DNA from: Ovis canadensis
Lineage: Eukaryota; Chordata; Mammalia; Artiodactyla; Bovidae
DNA: 64,000 nucleotides
Direction of reading: 5' to 3'
Assembly: GCF_042477335.2 (NCBI RefSeq)
Contig: NC_091254.1
Coordinates: 100,217,001-100,281,000, forward strand
Shown: positions 12,196 to 24,260 of the stretch, one piece after another
Position numbering within the stretch: the stretch's first letter is position 1
Layout: each line of letters opens with the position of its first letter
The notes under the pieces: model-generated
Seen by the model: the letters and a program-made list of their open reading frames with translations, nothing else
Told to the model about the DNA's origin: nothing
Database searches by the model: none
Program-made: the position numbers and the translations under genes

Positions 12196-15100
12196 TTCAG
12201 CGTCGCTCTGGTCTCGCGGTGACCCCAGGGCCGTGGGGGAGGGCGTGGATGAGCTCCTGCCATCTCTCGTGTTGGGAGACATCGCCGTGTCTCTGCTGGG
12301 GACCTGTTCCTGACGGGTCCACGTTGTCCGCTCAGTGCTGAGGTCGCCTGCTCTCCGTGTGACACCTTTAGAAAGCAGTTGTTCCCCGAGCGTGCGGCCT
12401 ACGTCCTGTTCGCAGCTTCTCCAGCTGAGGGGCACCTGGGGTGTGTCTGCTCTTCGGCTGCTGTGAGTGATGCTGGTGTGAATGTTGGTGTGTTTGCTGT
12501 GTCCCTCGTACTTCCTGCGTGTTCCCATAAACACGGCTGTGTCATTTTTCAGCTACGGTTAATTGTTTCAGAAGTGCATTTTGAAAATATTATCAGTGCC
12601 CTTATTTCCATTCCATTAAATTCAATATGGTTAAATTACATAAATTTTTTTGATATAAATGAAATATTTAAACATAATATTGTGAGTTTCAATGTACTTG
12701 CTTTTCAGGTTTTCAGTATCTTTCTCAGACTTCTCCTGTTCCAGAAAAACTGCTAAACACACACATAAATGCACACGTGCAGAGGTGCCTGTTCTTGCTT
12801 CTGTCTTAGGCCCCGGGGTGTCCCTGCGGGCTCTCACTGTCTGGTCCTGGGGGCACCGGGGGTGGGAGGAAGCAAAGCATCATCGTCACCATGGTAATTA
12901 CCAATAACTGGTTTCCGCCAGGGCCCACAGGTGTCTTCTTGACTCTGAAGGAAGCGCCTGCAGGAAGCTTGGCTGTGTGAGCTTGGTGCTGGGCCCCAGT
13001 GGCTTGGCGGTGATGTGGGCTATGGGCACCATGGTGCCGTCTTTCGCCCCACGCCTCTGTCCTGTGGCTCAGCTTTCACGCGGTCTTGGCCCGAACAGCC
13101 CGGCCCCCCTCCTGGCACTCCAGCCCTGGGCACCCGGCAGCCACAGGCTGTCCCTGGGGCCCGTGGCCTCTGTCCCCAGCGGTGCCAGCGTCCAGCCACA
13201 ACTCAGGCAACCTGTTCCCAGACCACTCGGCCTCCTGGGCCCCGAGGCCCTGGGGGCTGCTGTTTACCTGAGGTCTTGCCGTTTGGCTGGGGCTGCAGAA
13301 ATTGGGGTTCCGCCTGACCCAAGTCTCCAGCTGACTTCCTGTTTCTGGTTCTGAGATTTGGGCCAAAGGCCGAAGAGCGAGTGGCTGAAAGACTGTTTGA
13401 CCTCGCTGACACGCCAGGGACCTGAAAGGAAGCGTTGCAGCGTGTTTAAGCGGGAAGTGGCTGCAGGTCCCACGGCCTGTCTGGCACGTGGCCCAGCCCA
13501 GCGCCGCCACCCCCCCAGTAGTGAAGGAGCCCCGAGGGGTGGCAGGCCACCCATGCAGCCCCCGACGCGCCCCCGGTCTTTCAGACTCGTCTCTAGGGCT
13601 GGAATGCGGCAGAGGAAACGCTTTTGTGCAGCCCAGCTTATCTAATTTCCCAGCTTGTTGCTCCGTCTTATCAAAACAGGCCACTTCCTGTGTTACACAA
13701 GGCGGGGAGGTGTGAGTGGCCGTAGCGAAAGCCCGGTGTCGGAGGAGGGGGCCCTCTGCCCCTGGTCTGGACGGACGGGCGGCTTGGGGCTTGGACTGTG
13801 AGGACACTGGGTCAGGGACACGGTGGGCTGGGCAAGGGGAGGCCCTTCACCAGCTGGCCTTCCCACTTGGAGCCGCCTGCAACGTGGTGCCTGGCGGGAG
13901 GCGGGCCAGGAGGGCAGCGGAGGAGGCGGCGTGTGCGCAGCCCAGGTGTGTTCCCCCCAGATTGTTGTGAGTGAGCGGCCTCGAGGGCCCCTCATCCACC
14001 CAGGTGGAGGCTGTGCGCCCTTCCCGAGGGCAGAGCCCGCCCCTCGGAGCGGTCCGTGTGGCGGAGGGGGCTCCACACGCGCTGGGACCGCGCGCAGCCA
14101 GCCCACCCCCACCGCAAGGACCCAGCCGCCAAGGCCTTGCTTTGTCTACACCCCACGTACTTCCTCATAGGGTTATTTTAAGCCAGTCCTGGACGTCACA
14201 GCATTTTATCTGTGAGTATTTCAGAAAGTATTTCTAAAAGCTAGATAAGAACTAAAAACACCCCAGGAAACCACAACTCGTATTTTACAATGAAAATAGG
14301 TTGACAGTGATTCCTCCCCGTCATCAGATAGCGGATCTCCCCGGCTGCTTCCCCAGCTGTGTCTCCTGCAGTTTCTCACTGTTTCAGCGGCTCTTTTGCC
14401 ATCTTCTGGTCCAGGCCAGACCAGGCTCTGGGCTGGGCGCGGGGAGGGGTCAGGCGTGGCCCAGGGCAGCTTGGGGCACATTCCTGTGCACTGGGGCCAG
14501 AGTATGGGGCCCAAACCGTCAGGAACTTGGCCGCCCTCCGCCCAGGGGAGTGTCTGCGCCCAAGAGTGGAGGCGGGTGTGTGGAGGGTGCAGAGGCCGGA
14601 TGGAGAGGTGGGCTGGGACCCCGGGCTGGGGCCACGACAGCTCCCCTGGATGAACTTGATCGAGGCTACAGGCACGTGAAGTGTTCATGCGAGCTGGCTA
14701 CCCGGGAGCCTTCCTTCCCAGGGTTCTGCAGTGACCCCTGACCCCCAAGCCCCTCGCCCATCAGCCCCCCGAGGGAGCACCTTGTGTTGGCAGGAAGTCC
14801 TGAAGCTCAGCTCTGAACGTGCGTGCGGCTGTGACCGCCGTTCTGCTCCTGAGTCCCTGACCCCCAGGCTCACCGTCCTCGTCCCGGGTGTGAGGGGGTA
14901 GAACCACAGGATCTCCGGGCGCCGGTAGAGTCTGCAGTCAGGGTCAGCTCCCTGCAGCCCTGAGGCCTCCCTGACTCCGCCCTGCTGGCCTCCCTCCTCC
15001 CCTCCTTCGCTCGTCAGGACTCTGAGGTTGCACTCGCCCCGGGGCCATTGGTACCGTCGCCCGTCTCAGAGCCTCCGCGTCCACAGTCCCGTCGGCCACA

Positions 15101-16439
15101 AGGGCACATTCGCAGATCAGGGGTGGGTTGGGGGGGGGCGTTACCGCCGCCTACACGAACAGCTTTGCCCCAAGTGAGCAGACACCTCCCCAGGGTGCCC
15201 CTGGACTCCGCGGCTCCCAGGCTCCATCAGGCAGTTTTGCTGAGATTCTGGGCCAGCATGAATGGTTTGAAGAGATGTCCTGATCAACAGTTGTGTCGTC
15301 AGCTGTTGACAAGACATGCAGCCGTAGTTCCTGTGAGAAGTGGCCTTTCAGACACAGACATCCCTGAGCTGGGGCTGCCCCGCACCCGTGGCCATCTAGC
15401 GACGGGATTCTGGGCCCTGGATCCCCCCCGTGCTCCAGACGTCGGGGCCAGCGTCATGGTGCAGCTGCCGCCGCCTCTCCCTGGGGGATCACGTGTGAGA
15501 GGCTCAGGGCCGGTCAGTTGTGCCCCCGAGGCCTGCAGCCCCACCCGTCCTCACCAGGACCCTCTCCCGAGGTTCTCGCATCCATTCTTGCATCCATGAG
15601 TTGATGACTATTTACCAGATTCACATCAGCGTCCTCCAGGAACCATGGAGATGTGGAGACGAGAGGCACGAAATCAATTAAAAATTTAAATATAGAGCCT
15701 TTTGCAAAGAACTTACTTTCTTTAATAGGGCAGATCTCAACCAATAAATTGTCCAGATGGCACCTGGAGTGTGGGTCCTGACAGTGAGGTGAGAGGTGGC
15801 TCTGGGGGAGGTGGCTTCCTCCCACCTGGGGTGGGCCTGGGGGACGAGATGAGCCTGGGGGGGGGGGCTCCATCTGCGAGGATGCATGGGGCACGTACCC
15901 TGAGTGGGGACTGAGGCCGGGGCTGGAGGCAGGGGTCTGGGGAGACCTCGGGCGTCTCTGAGGTGACTTGCCCAGAGGCAAGTCTGAGTGGGACTGGCTA
16001 ACCCCGTGAGCAGTGGAGCCCAGCCACAGCCCGTGGGCGCGCCGGCCACACGGTCACGGCGAGGGCCTCGGCTGAGGACGAGGGGGTCGTCAGCAGGACA
16101 AGCTTGCTGCCAGCCGGTTCACTGGCTGGAGGGCCAGTGCGGCACGCAGGAGCTCTGCTCACCAAACCCTTTCATGTTTCAGGGGAAGGGACCTCGTAGG
16201 ACAAGCACCCACTAGCCCAGCCCTTTATCTGCTTCGGACTTGAGGACCGCTAGAATTGGTATGTCAGCTTGAGGAGCTGAGATGAATGGACCGCTGACCT
16301 CTGGCGTTTGCTGAGATGCTTGTCATCTTTCTTGAAAATTGCACCAGCCACCCCTCCACCGCGTGCTGGGGAGTTAGGGAGCGGCCATCTTGCTTTGTTC
16401 CCCATCTGAAGAGAAAGCTGTTTGCTGTTTCACCGTAAT
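12196..16439. other. Unique intergenic DNA, GC-rich with one AT-rich block
   Basis: No gene supported. Most of the stretch is GC-rich; an AT-rich block lies at about 12540-12745. Long open frames at 13076-13807 and 15048-15599 overlap frames on the other strand and have no domain, splice-site support or conserved look. Confidence 0.5.
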
Positions 16440-16665
16440 CAGTATATTAAATGTAGGTCCTTTAAATGCCCTTCATCAGCTGAAGCAATCACCCTCTGTT
16501 CCGCTGTGCTCTTCTAATGCGGGTTTATCTAGTTTGCTGGGTTTTTAAAGTCACGAATGTTGAATTTTGTCAAAGGCTCTCTGTACATGTGTCTCCACAC
16601 ATCTCAATGACTGTATGGATTAATTTTTTCTATAATACTGTAAACAACAGAAATGGATTTTTAAT
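16440..16665 (-). mobile_element. L1 LINE fragment (ORF2 region)
   Basis: Antisense L1: the GTTGAATTTTGTCAAAGGCT stretch (about 16559-16578) matches the L1 ORF2 reverse-transcriptase region read in reverse. Short, strongly diverged and truncated on both sides. Confidence 0.65.
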
Positions 16666-17162
16666 TAAAATTTTAATCTTTGAGGTAATTGAAGATTCAG
16701 GCTCAGTTGTAAACAGTAAAGCAGAGAGACTGCTGTGCCCTCTTCTGCATTCCCCTCCAGCAGTAGCACTGTGGACAGAGTCGCAGCCGGGGCGCGGAGG
16801 GCGGCAGAGGCCAGCAGGGGCTGGGGCGCCGGGGGCGGCAGAGCCAGAGAACAGCTCCGTCTTCACGAGGGTCCAGCAGGCGCCTGCCTTCAGTCAGGCT
16901 CCGGTACCTGCAAGCACTTGGTTTTATGTTGTGTCTGGAATTTACACTTTTTATGTTTGGAAAGACGGGTTCATGGGGAGCTACTGCATGAAGTGGGGAC
17001 TCTTCTTCTCTGTACCTTTTATGCTCGAAGGAAACGACTGCTCTTTGGTCAAGTGTACAGAGAACTTACCCCGTTTTTCTTTATTATGTTTATTTCAAAA
17101 GGCTGTTTGTGTGTGAAAGGGTTCTGTCCATACGTGTAACAAATGTGAGTTATTATTGTTGG
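16666..17162. other. Intergenic DNA, possibly further old L1 sequence
   Basis: The CAGTTGTAAACAGTAAAGCA region (about 16706) resembles sequence I associate with old L1 3' regions in antisense, but the match is weak. No gene is seen. Confidence 0.35.
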
Positions 17163-17751
17163 GTTGTAAGGGCTCCAGAATCCCTGCAGACGGCGACTGC
17201 AGCCATGAAATTAAAAGACGCTTACTCCTTGGAAGGAAAGTGATGACCAACCTAGACAGCATGTTCAAAAGCAGAGACATTACTTTGCCGACTAAGGTCC
17301 GTCTAGTCAAGGCTATGGTTTTTCCAGTGGTCATGTATGGATGTGAGAGTTGGACTGTGAAGAAAGCTGAGCACTGAAGAATTGACGCTTTTGAACTGTG
17401 GTGTTGGAGAAGACTCTTGAGAGTCCCTTGGACTGCAAGGAGATCCAACCAGTCCATTCTAAAGATCAGCCCTGGGATTTCTTTGGAAGGAATGATGCTA
17501 AAGCTGAAACTCCAGTACTTTGGCCACCTCATGCGAAGAGGTGACTCATTGGAAAAGACTCTGATGCTGGGAGGGATTGGGGGCAGGAGGAGAAGGGGAC
17601 GACTGAGGATGAGATGGCTGGATGGCATCACGGACTCGATGGACGTGAGTCTGAGTGAACTCCGGGAGTCGGTGATGGACAGGGAGGCCTGGTGTGCTGC
17701 GATTCACGGGGTCGCAGAGTCAGACAGACTGAGCGACTGAACTGAACTGAA
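17163..17751 (+). mobile_element. BovB LINE, 3' end
   Basis: 5'-truncated BovB on the plus strand with VVMYGCESWTVKKAEH (about 17328-17377), [20 protein letters not shown] (about 17611-17670) and a short GAACTGAA tail at 17739-17751. Close in sequence to the copies at 2443 and, on the other strand, 36110, suggesting a similar subfamily age. Confidence 0.93.
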
Positions 17752-17754
17752 GGA

Positions 17755-17988
17755 TGCATGTGTGTGCGCTAAGTTGCTTCAATCGTGTCTGACTCTGTGG
17801 GTCCCCACAGACTCTAGCCCACCGAGGTCCTCTCTCCTTGGGATTCCCCAGGTGAGGATGCTGGTGAGGGTTGCTGTTCGCTTCCCCAGGGGACCTTCCC
17901 GACCCAGGGCTGGGACCCGCGTCTCTTCTGTGTCCTTCGTTGGCAGGCAGGCTGTTTACAACTAGCACAACCTGGGAAGCCCCCGGCT
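17755..17988 (-). mobile_element. Bov-tA-type SINE
   Basis: Minus-strand SINE abutting the BovB tail. The BovB-derived half (GTGTCTGACTCTGTGGG, then GGGATTCCCCAGG) and the region corresponding to the tRNA head (ending CCTGGGAAGCCCC) are recognisable but diverged. Confidence 0.8.
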
Positions 17989-18339
17989 GTAAGGGTATCA
18001 TCTGACAGAGTTTAAAATGATGCTGTTAATTTTATTAGCCTTTTCTCCAGTTCTCTGGATTTTGTATCCAGAGAGATGACCAGGTTTCCCTTAGAGCAGC
18101 CTTTTTCCCCTTCGAGACGGTAAAGCTGTGGAAACATGTGGCAGCAGAAAAATCGTGTCCATCTATTGCTTTTCTTCTTTCCTTTCTTCTTTCAAATGTA
18201 AACCCTTGCTTCACCTGAAATGTATTCTAATACGCGGGGTGAAGAATAAAGTGCAGGAATTTTGCTTTCCCCAGATGGATAGTTTATTGAATGGTTTACT
18301 ACTTAAATATCTTATTTTGACTCAGTGTTAGCCTTTTCT
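17989..18339. other. AT-leaning intergenic DNA
   Basis: No gene recognised. Short open frame at 18128-18331 without a known domain. Confidence 0.45.
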
Positions 18340-18475
18340 TTCAAGTGTTGCTATACCTGTTTCACAGATGAGGTATCTGAGATCAAGTTAAATAAGTTAT
18401 TCAAGGTCTCAGGGCTAAAAACTTTGTGGAGCCAGAGTCAAATCAGGTTTGCAGGCTCCAAGGTCACCCTCGTCC
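18340..18475 (-). mobile_element. MIR SINE fragment
   Basis: Reverse complement of MIR: TTTCACAGATGAGGTATCTG, then a TCAAGGTCTCAGGGCTA segment and GGAGCCAGAGTCAAATCAGG, in the order expected for antisense MIR. Confidence 0.8.
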
Positions 18476-19684
18476 CCTCTTCTAGCTGAAAACCCTGTCT
18501 GACGTCAGAGCTCCGTGGGTCCTCTGGACCCCATCTCCCGGGCGACTGGTTTAGAATAGCTGCCGGCAGCACAGACGCCTGTGGTTTCGGGTCTGATCTG
18601 CCTTGCAGGAGGCACTGTTCTCACAGGAGTGTCCTTGTGGCCTGAGACAGCTGAGCGTCCTTGGATGACCCAAGGCAGGTCATCCTTCACCAGATTTGGC
18701 TTCAGGACACCCTGACAAGACTCTGGAATTGATTGCGGAATCATGTATTACCATCTGAGATGCACCAATTGGATTCAGATGGAAAAGTTGGAAGAAGTGG
18801 GACGACTCCTGCCTTAGAGACAGGCGCGAAGGGGTGGCTGGCAGTGAGGACGCTCCTTCCCTTTACCTGCGCTTTGTGGTGGGAGAAGGGTGCTGTGCTG
18901 AGAGGTAGAGAGCAGTCGGCCTGGCCGACGGGTGGAGCCGGGGAGCGCTGCTCCTCACAGCGCCGGCGCCCCAGAGGGTCAGCATGAGTCGGGTCCCCGT
19001 CTGTGGCAGCTGGCTGGCTGTGGTGCCTGACCCAAGCGCAAGGCATGCAGCTAACTGGGAGATGCAGGACCATCACCCGCTGCACGGGAGCAGACAGCCG
19101 CCAGCTCACTCATGGATTCCAACACAGTAGACGTGGGAATGCAGACTCAGCTGCTGCCCACTCAGTGAAGGACCTGCAAAAATGACGCTAGCTGCTCTTC
19201 GCTGTGTGGGAGGTGAGCCTGTTGGTTAAGGAGCTGGGGTCCTGGCTGGTGGGGCCTGTCCACTGGGACAAAGTCAAAGGCTCCACCCCGATGCACCTTG
19301 CGGGGCCTTTGCCGGTGGCAGTCTTCAAACATGCAAACAGCAGTGATTGAAGGTTTAGAGATTTATTTGGCTGGAAAAGTTATTTTCGAGGTTATCAGAC
19401 ATTTTAACTATTAGGAGTTGGGGCAGAAGTAAAGCAAAGAGGCTGAGGAAGAGGCTGTGTGGAGGGAGATCATCCCGAAGAATAACTCTGGCGATTTGGA
19501 ACTTTGAGCAGAACCTGGTTTTGGATGAGAGAGCCAACCAGAGAAGAGAGTCCACGCCCTTAGCCAGGTCCTCTTGGCAGTTTGGTTAAGCCCAGTCAGG
19601 ACACTGCTCCTGGACCGTGCATCCTGATGGGTGTGGAGAATTGGGAGGTAAGATTTGCATACCATGGATTATAAAGCATTGATC
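18476..19684. other. Unique intergenic DNA
   Basis: No gene or confident repeat recognised in this 1.2 kb. Confidence 0.45.
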
Positions 19685-19814
19685 GGAGAAGGCGATGGCA
19701 CCCACTCCAGTGCTCTTGCTTGGAGAATCCCAGGGACGGGGGAGCCTGGTGGGCTGCCGTCTATGGGGTCGCACAGAGTCGGTCACGCCTGACGCAACTT
19801 AGCAGCAGCAGCAA
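19685..19814 (+). mobile_element. BOV-A2-type SINE (BovB-derived monomer)
   Basis: GGAGAAGGCGATGGCACCCA to the GTCGCACAGAGTCGGTCACG segment matches the BovB 3'-derived monomer of BOV-A2, ending in an AGCAGCAGC tail. Confidence 0.85.
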
Positions 19815-19842
19815 GCATGGAAAAATTGATCATCCTATGTAG

Positions 19843-20063
19843 CCTTCAGGTTTACCCGATAGTTCAGTGGTAAAGAATCCACCTGTAAATGCAGGAGACT
19901 AGGGTTCGATCCCTGGGTGGAGAAGATCCCCTGGAGAAAGAGATGGCAACCCACTCCAGCATTGTTGCCTGGGAAATCCCATGGACAGAGGAGCCTGGAG
20001 GGCTACAGTCCACGGGGCTGCAAAAGAGCCCCACACCGCTTAGCGACTGGGCCACAGCAGCAG
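19843..20063 (+). mobile_element. Bov-tA SINE, near full length
   Basis: A tRNA-Glu-derived head (AGTTCAGTGGTAAAGAATCC, then GGTTCGATCC, the RNA polymerase III B box) is followed by the BovB-derived tail (TGGAGAAAGAGATGGCAACC onward), ending with CAGCAGCAG. Confidence 0.88.
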
Positions 20064-21765
20064 TGTCGCCTTCACCCCTTTCAGTGACTCCCCACAGCCC
20101 ACTGGGGAGCAAGGGTCCTGCTGCTTCCTTCGCAGGCACGGGTCTGCTCTCGAACCTGGCGAGTGTGGGCGCGTGCTGAGTGTGGCCCCCGCCTGTGGAG
20201 CCATCCTCGTCGTCCTGGCTCAGGAGGGAAGGGGTGCCGAGCCACCGCCCTCCCCTTTCAGGTCACCTGGGTGGGGACTCTGTGCTTCTGTTATTGGGCC
20301 ACGTGTGGATGAGTCCTCGGTTCCCTGGGGAGGGGCTAGGGTGGGGGGGACCCCAGCAGCGCTCACACAAAGGGACAGCAGGTGGTTCCCAGCGAATGCG
20401 GAGAACACGGGACACGGGGGAGCCTCAGGCTCGCTCACGAGGTCCACCCACGGCTGATGGTGGCCAGGGTCAGAGTCACCAGACAGGCCGGGGTCCCAGG
20501 CGGAAGCTCCGGAAACAGCTGCAGGATGCTCCAAATCCCCTGGCCGGGTCTAGAAGCAGATTCCTGTCGCTGAGATGCCCTTTTCCGTACAGCACAACAG
20601 GAGCTTAGATTCTCTGAACTGTCAACACAACAGAGGCTTTTGGCTCCCGTGGGCCTGAGGGTCTTATTTCAAACTTGAAAGGGTGTGGAGTAAGAATACA
20701 TCATTGCTAATTGGATCTCAGGCTCCAACAAAGCAGAAATAAGGTTTATCATAACCACCCACAGACTGAAGGAAGATGAAAACAGTGCTCTGAGTTTAGG
20801 GACCACAGGCAGAGCCGCCCCTCCGGCCGAGTTGGCCCCGAAGGTCTCAGCGTCTCGTGACCAGATGCCCGGCTGCCCCCACAGCCTCGCACCCCACCCT
20901 TGGTGGCGGCCTCTCTTTCTTCCTGCCTGTGGAACCTGCAGGGTGGTTTCAGGAAGAAAATATATCAAGCTGTGCGGGAAGCAATGAAAAATCAATAATT
21001 AGAGGCAAGTTTCCAAGAAAGAGATGAGAATGCTGCCACATGCCCTGTGAGTGCTCTGTTCCCTACGCGGCGGGAGCTTTCCCCGCCCCGGGACCTCGCC
21101 TCTGCAGGCCCCCGCCCCCCACCCAGCAGGTGCCTCTTCAGGACGGGTCCCCACCCCCGCTCGTGGGCTCCGACTTCCAGGGGAGGACTTCACACTCACT
21201 GAGGGCTCCAAGCTTCCTGCGCACATTTTCCAGCACCCAGGATCCTGGCTAAAATAGCAGGTACTGCATGAATAGGGAAAAATCGTAACTCTCTTGGTGG
21301 ACTCTTCTTAAACTCTAGGTAATGCATGCTTTAACATGTTTTGCACAGCTCCTCAAGGTAGAAAAATAAACTTTTCTCCAAAACTCTCCAACAAAGTGCC
21401 AGTGTTTCAATATTCAAATAGATTTTGTTTAATTAAAAACACCAGTTCAGTGTAAGGCCAATCAAGAAACAGACATCGAAAGTCGTAAAGACGTTTATTT
21501 CTTTGTGCCCCGAGATAGTCATTACAGGACAGCATGATGGATGATTGTGAAAAATACAAACAACTCAAGTGTCCAAGTGGGAGGTTATTAGTCGGCCCTT
21601 GGTGGGTCCTGTGGATGGATGAGTTAAAGCAGTGAACCCTGGTGCTGGTCCAGAGTTAATGGCATCCGCCTGTTCATGCACGAGGGACGGTCACGCGTTC
21701 TGTGTCACAATAAAGTGGTACCTGTGATGCATGGGAACAACTGTATTTTTCTTGAACTGTGATGG
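20064..21765. other. Unique intergenic DNA
   Basis: No gene recognised. The part at 21270-21480 is AT-rich; 21480-21740 may hold a decayed L1 piece (CAACTCAAGTGTCCAAG), not certain. Confidence 0.45.
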
Positions 21766-21975
21766 GCATCTTTGGTGGCTCAGCAATAAAGAATCCACCT
21801 GCCAATGCAGGAAGCACCAGTTTGGTCCCAGGATTGGGAAGATTTCCTGGAGGAGGAAATGGCAACCCATTCTATCATTCTTGCCTGGAGAATCCCATGG
21901 ACAGAGGAGCCTGGTGGGCTTTAGTCCATGGGGCCGCAAAGAGTCACACTCGAGTTAGCAACTAAACAGCAACGC
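21766..21975 (+). mobile_element. Bov-tA SINE, near full length
   Basis: Head TGGCTCAGCAATAAAGAATC, BovB-derived part GGAGGAAATGGCAACCCATT, and the segment TCCATGGGGCCGCAAAGAGT, in Bov-tA order on the plus strand. Confidence 0.88.
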
Positions 21976-22685
21976 TGTGATATAAAATCTCTCAAAGAAA
22001 ATGGGGCAGAAACGTTCACTGCCGTTTTCCCGGGTAATTTCTTCCTTTTTTCATTTGTTTTTTTTTTGCTTTCCCTGTGATGAGCATTTTACGATGGCTT
22101 CAGGTAGTGAGTGTTCTCTGCTCTGTACACGTGACTGCTGTTGTGGCCCGTTCGCCTGCGGGAAGTTCCTGGAGCTGACTCGCCGCACCTGGGGGGGAGT
22201 GGGCGGGGCCTGCGGGCGGGCCGCCTCCCCCCGCCGCCCCACCCCCAGGCGGATTCGGAAACAGGCGGGAAGGCACGCAGTGCTGGCACGTCGCGGCCTC
22301 CCAGTGCAGCCTTCACGGGGGAATTACTGTGTTCCTGGAAGAGGCGTGAATCATTCGCTCACAGCTCCATTGTCTCGCCGCATGCCTTCCCTGTGAGGTT
22401 GCCGCTGGTGGCCCGGCAGCCTGCCGCCGCAGGGCTTGGGAGTCTCCAAAGACAGTCTGTCCGAGTGTCTCAGTGTCTGCCTCTCTGGGCAAGTGCACAC
22501 GTGGCTTTGTGCTCACTTTCCCCAAATAAGCCTCCTGGCAAAGGCAGAGGACCTGTGTTGGTGACTTGGGTTATCAGTGCCTTATTGGAGCATTTTCTGA
22601 AACAGACCCAGGAAAACGGCCAGAAGGAGAGCTGGTCTTGGGGAAATGCTCAGATGGAGCCAGGATAATTAATACCCCACATGTG
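21976..22685. other. Unique DNA with a small CpG-rich patch
   Basis: CpG-rich, GC-box-containing DNA (GTGGGCGGGGCC at about 22199) at 22150-22330. No exon could be recognised; it might be a small orphan CpG island. Confidence 0.45.
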
Positions 22686-22895
22686 TGCGGGCACGCTCAT
22701 CGCATGTCAGTCGGGTCTGACTCTTTGCCACCCCGTGGACTGCAGCCCACCAGGCTCCTCTGTCCATGGGATTTTCCAGGCAAGAGTACTGGAGTGGGTT
22801 GCCATTTCCTCCTCCAGGGATCTTCCTGACCCCGGGGTCAAACTCATGTCTCCTGTGTTGGCGCGTGGATTCTTTACCACTGAGCCAACTATGAA
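22686..22895 (-). mobile_element. Bov-tA SINE
   Basis: Minus-strand copy: GACTGCAGCCCACCAGGCTC, CCATGGGATTTTCCAGGCAA, GGATTCTTTACCACTGAGCC, in antisense Bov-tA order. First of two Bov-tA copies in tandem in the same orientation. Confidence 0.88.
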
Positions 22896-22920
22896 ACCAC
22901 CAATAGTAATAATAAATAAG

Positions 22921-23126
22921 TGAAGTCGCTCAGTCGTGTCCGACTCTTTGCGACCTCATGGACGGTGGCCCACCAGGCTCCTCTGTCCATGGGATTTTCC
23001 AGGCAAGAGCACTGGAGTGGGGTGCCATTTCCTCCTCCAGGGGGTCTCCCTGACCCAGGGATGGAACCCGGGTCTCCAGCACTGCGGGCAGATGCTGTAC
23101 CGTCTGAGCCACCAGGGAGGCCCCGA
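22921..23126 (-). mobile_element. Bov-tA SINE
   Basis: Minus-strand copy from AAGTCGCTCAGTCGTGTCCG (about 22923) to TGAGCCACCAGGGAGGCCCC (about 23105). It is well preserved and younger-looking than its neighbour. Confidence 0.9.
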
Positions 23127-23611
23127 TAATACTGCCCTCAATAAAAAGAATGAAAGTCCAGCACGAGACTCTCCAAAACTGAGGCATTTGGAGGAAAAAA
23201 CTGTCCCTGTCCAGTTACCAAGAGCTGAGGCGGGAGAACCTGGGGGAAGGAAGGACAGAATCTTCACGGAGACCATGTGCTGAGCAGGAGGCCTCCAAAC
23301 TCATGCTGTCTCTCAAGCTGTGATGAATTTACACTATTTTAAAGGGAGAGAAAAGTCAAGGTTTAGAAACGTGAGACAGGTCACTGGTATTCAAATACCA
23401 TGCTTAAAATTGCAATCGATGTTTTAAGAGAGCAAGCAAAAATGCAGGGTTGATAATACTCCAGAAGCACGGAGAAGTACGGAAAGGTGATGTCCCCAAA
23501 GGAGCCGGTAGAATCTGAAGGTTTTCACCCGTAGATTTGAGGGCAGTCGCGGTGGAGGAGCCAGAATAACAAAATGGCCGCGGCAACAGCTGCTGTCTAC
23601 GGGGCGCTGTC
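23127..23611. other. Unique intergenic DNA
   Basis: No gene or confident repeat seen. Confidence 0.45.
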
Positions 23612-24076
23612 ACACCACTTTGCCGACAAAGGTCCGTCTGGTCAGGCTGTGGTTTCCCCAGTGTATGGATGTGAGAGTGGGGCCATAGAGAAACCTGAGC
23701 ACAGAAGAACGGATGCTTCTGAACTATGCTGTTGGAGAAGACTCTCGAGAGTCCCTTGGACTGCAAGGAGATCCAACCAGCCCATCCTGAAGGAGACCAG
23801 TCCCGGGTGTTCATCAGAAGGACTGATGCTGAAGCTGAAACTCCAATATTCTGGCCACCTGATGTGAAGAGCTGACTCATTGGAAAAGACCCTGATGCTG
23901 GGAAAGATTGAGGGCAGGAGGAGAAGGGGACGACCGAGGATGAGATGGCTGGATGGCATCACCGACTCAATGGACATGAGTTTGGGTGAGCTCCGGGAGC
24001 TGGTGAAGGACAGGGAGCCTGGTGTGCTGCCGTCCATGGGGTCACAGAGAGTTGGATGCGACTGAGCTGAACTGAC
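23612..24076 (+). mobile_element. BovB LINE, 3' end
   Basis: 5'-truncated BovB, from ACTTTGCCGACAAAGGTCCG to the end near 24076 (GACTGAGCTGAACTGACAGG). More diverged than the copies at 17163 and 36110. Confidence 0.92.
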
Positions 24077-24260
24077 AGGATGTGACGCGCATGCTGTCTT
24101 GTTTAAGCCCACAGCAAGCCTCCGGGAGAGGCGTCTCGTATCAAGTGCACAAATAAGGAGACGGAGGCATCCAGCAACTGGGTGTCTTGCACAAGACCAG
24201 ATAGTTAACAAGCAGTCAGATCCACGTGGCAGCCCACACATGACTTTCAAGCCCTTACCA
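24077..24260 (-). mobile_element. Possible MIR-like fragment
   Basis: The order CAAATAAGGAGACGGAGGCA, then CTTGCACAAGACCAGATAGT, then a CAAGCAGTCAGATCC segment resembles a strongly decayed antisense MIR. Weak. Confidence 0.4.

Noticed and set aside
19843-20063. A tRNA gene
   Set aside because: The A- and B-box-like sequences belong to the tRNA-Glu-derived head of a Bov-tA SINE; the rest of the SINE follows.
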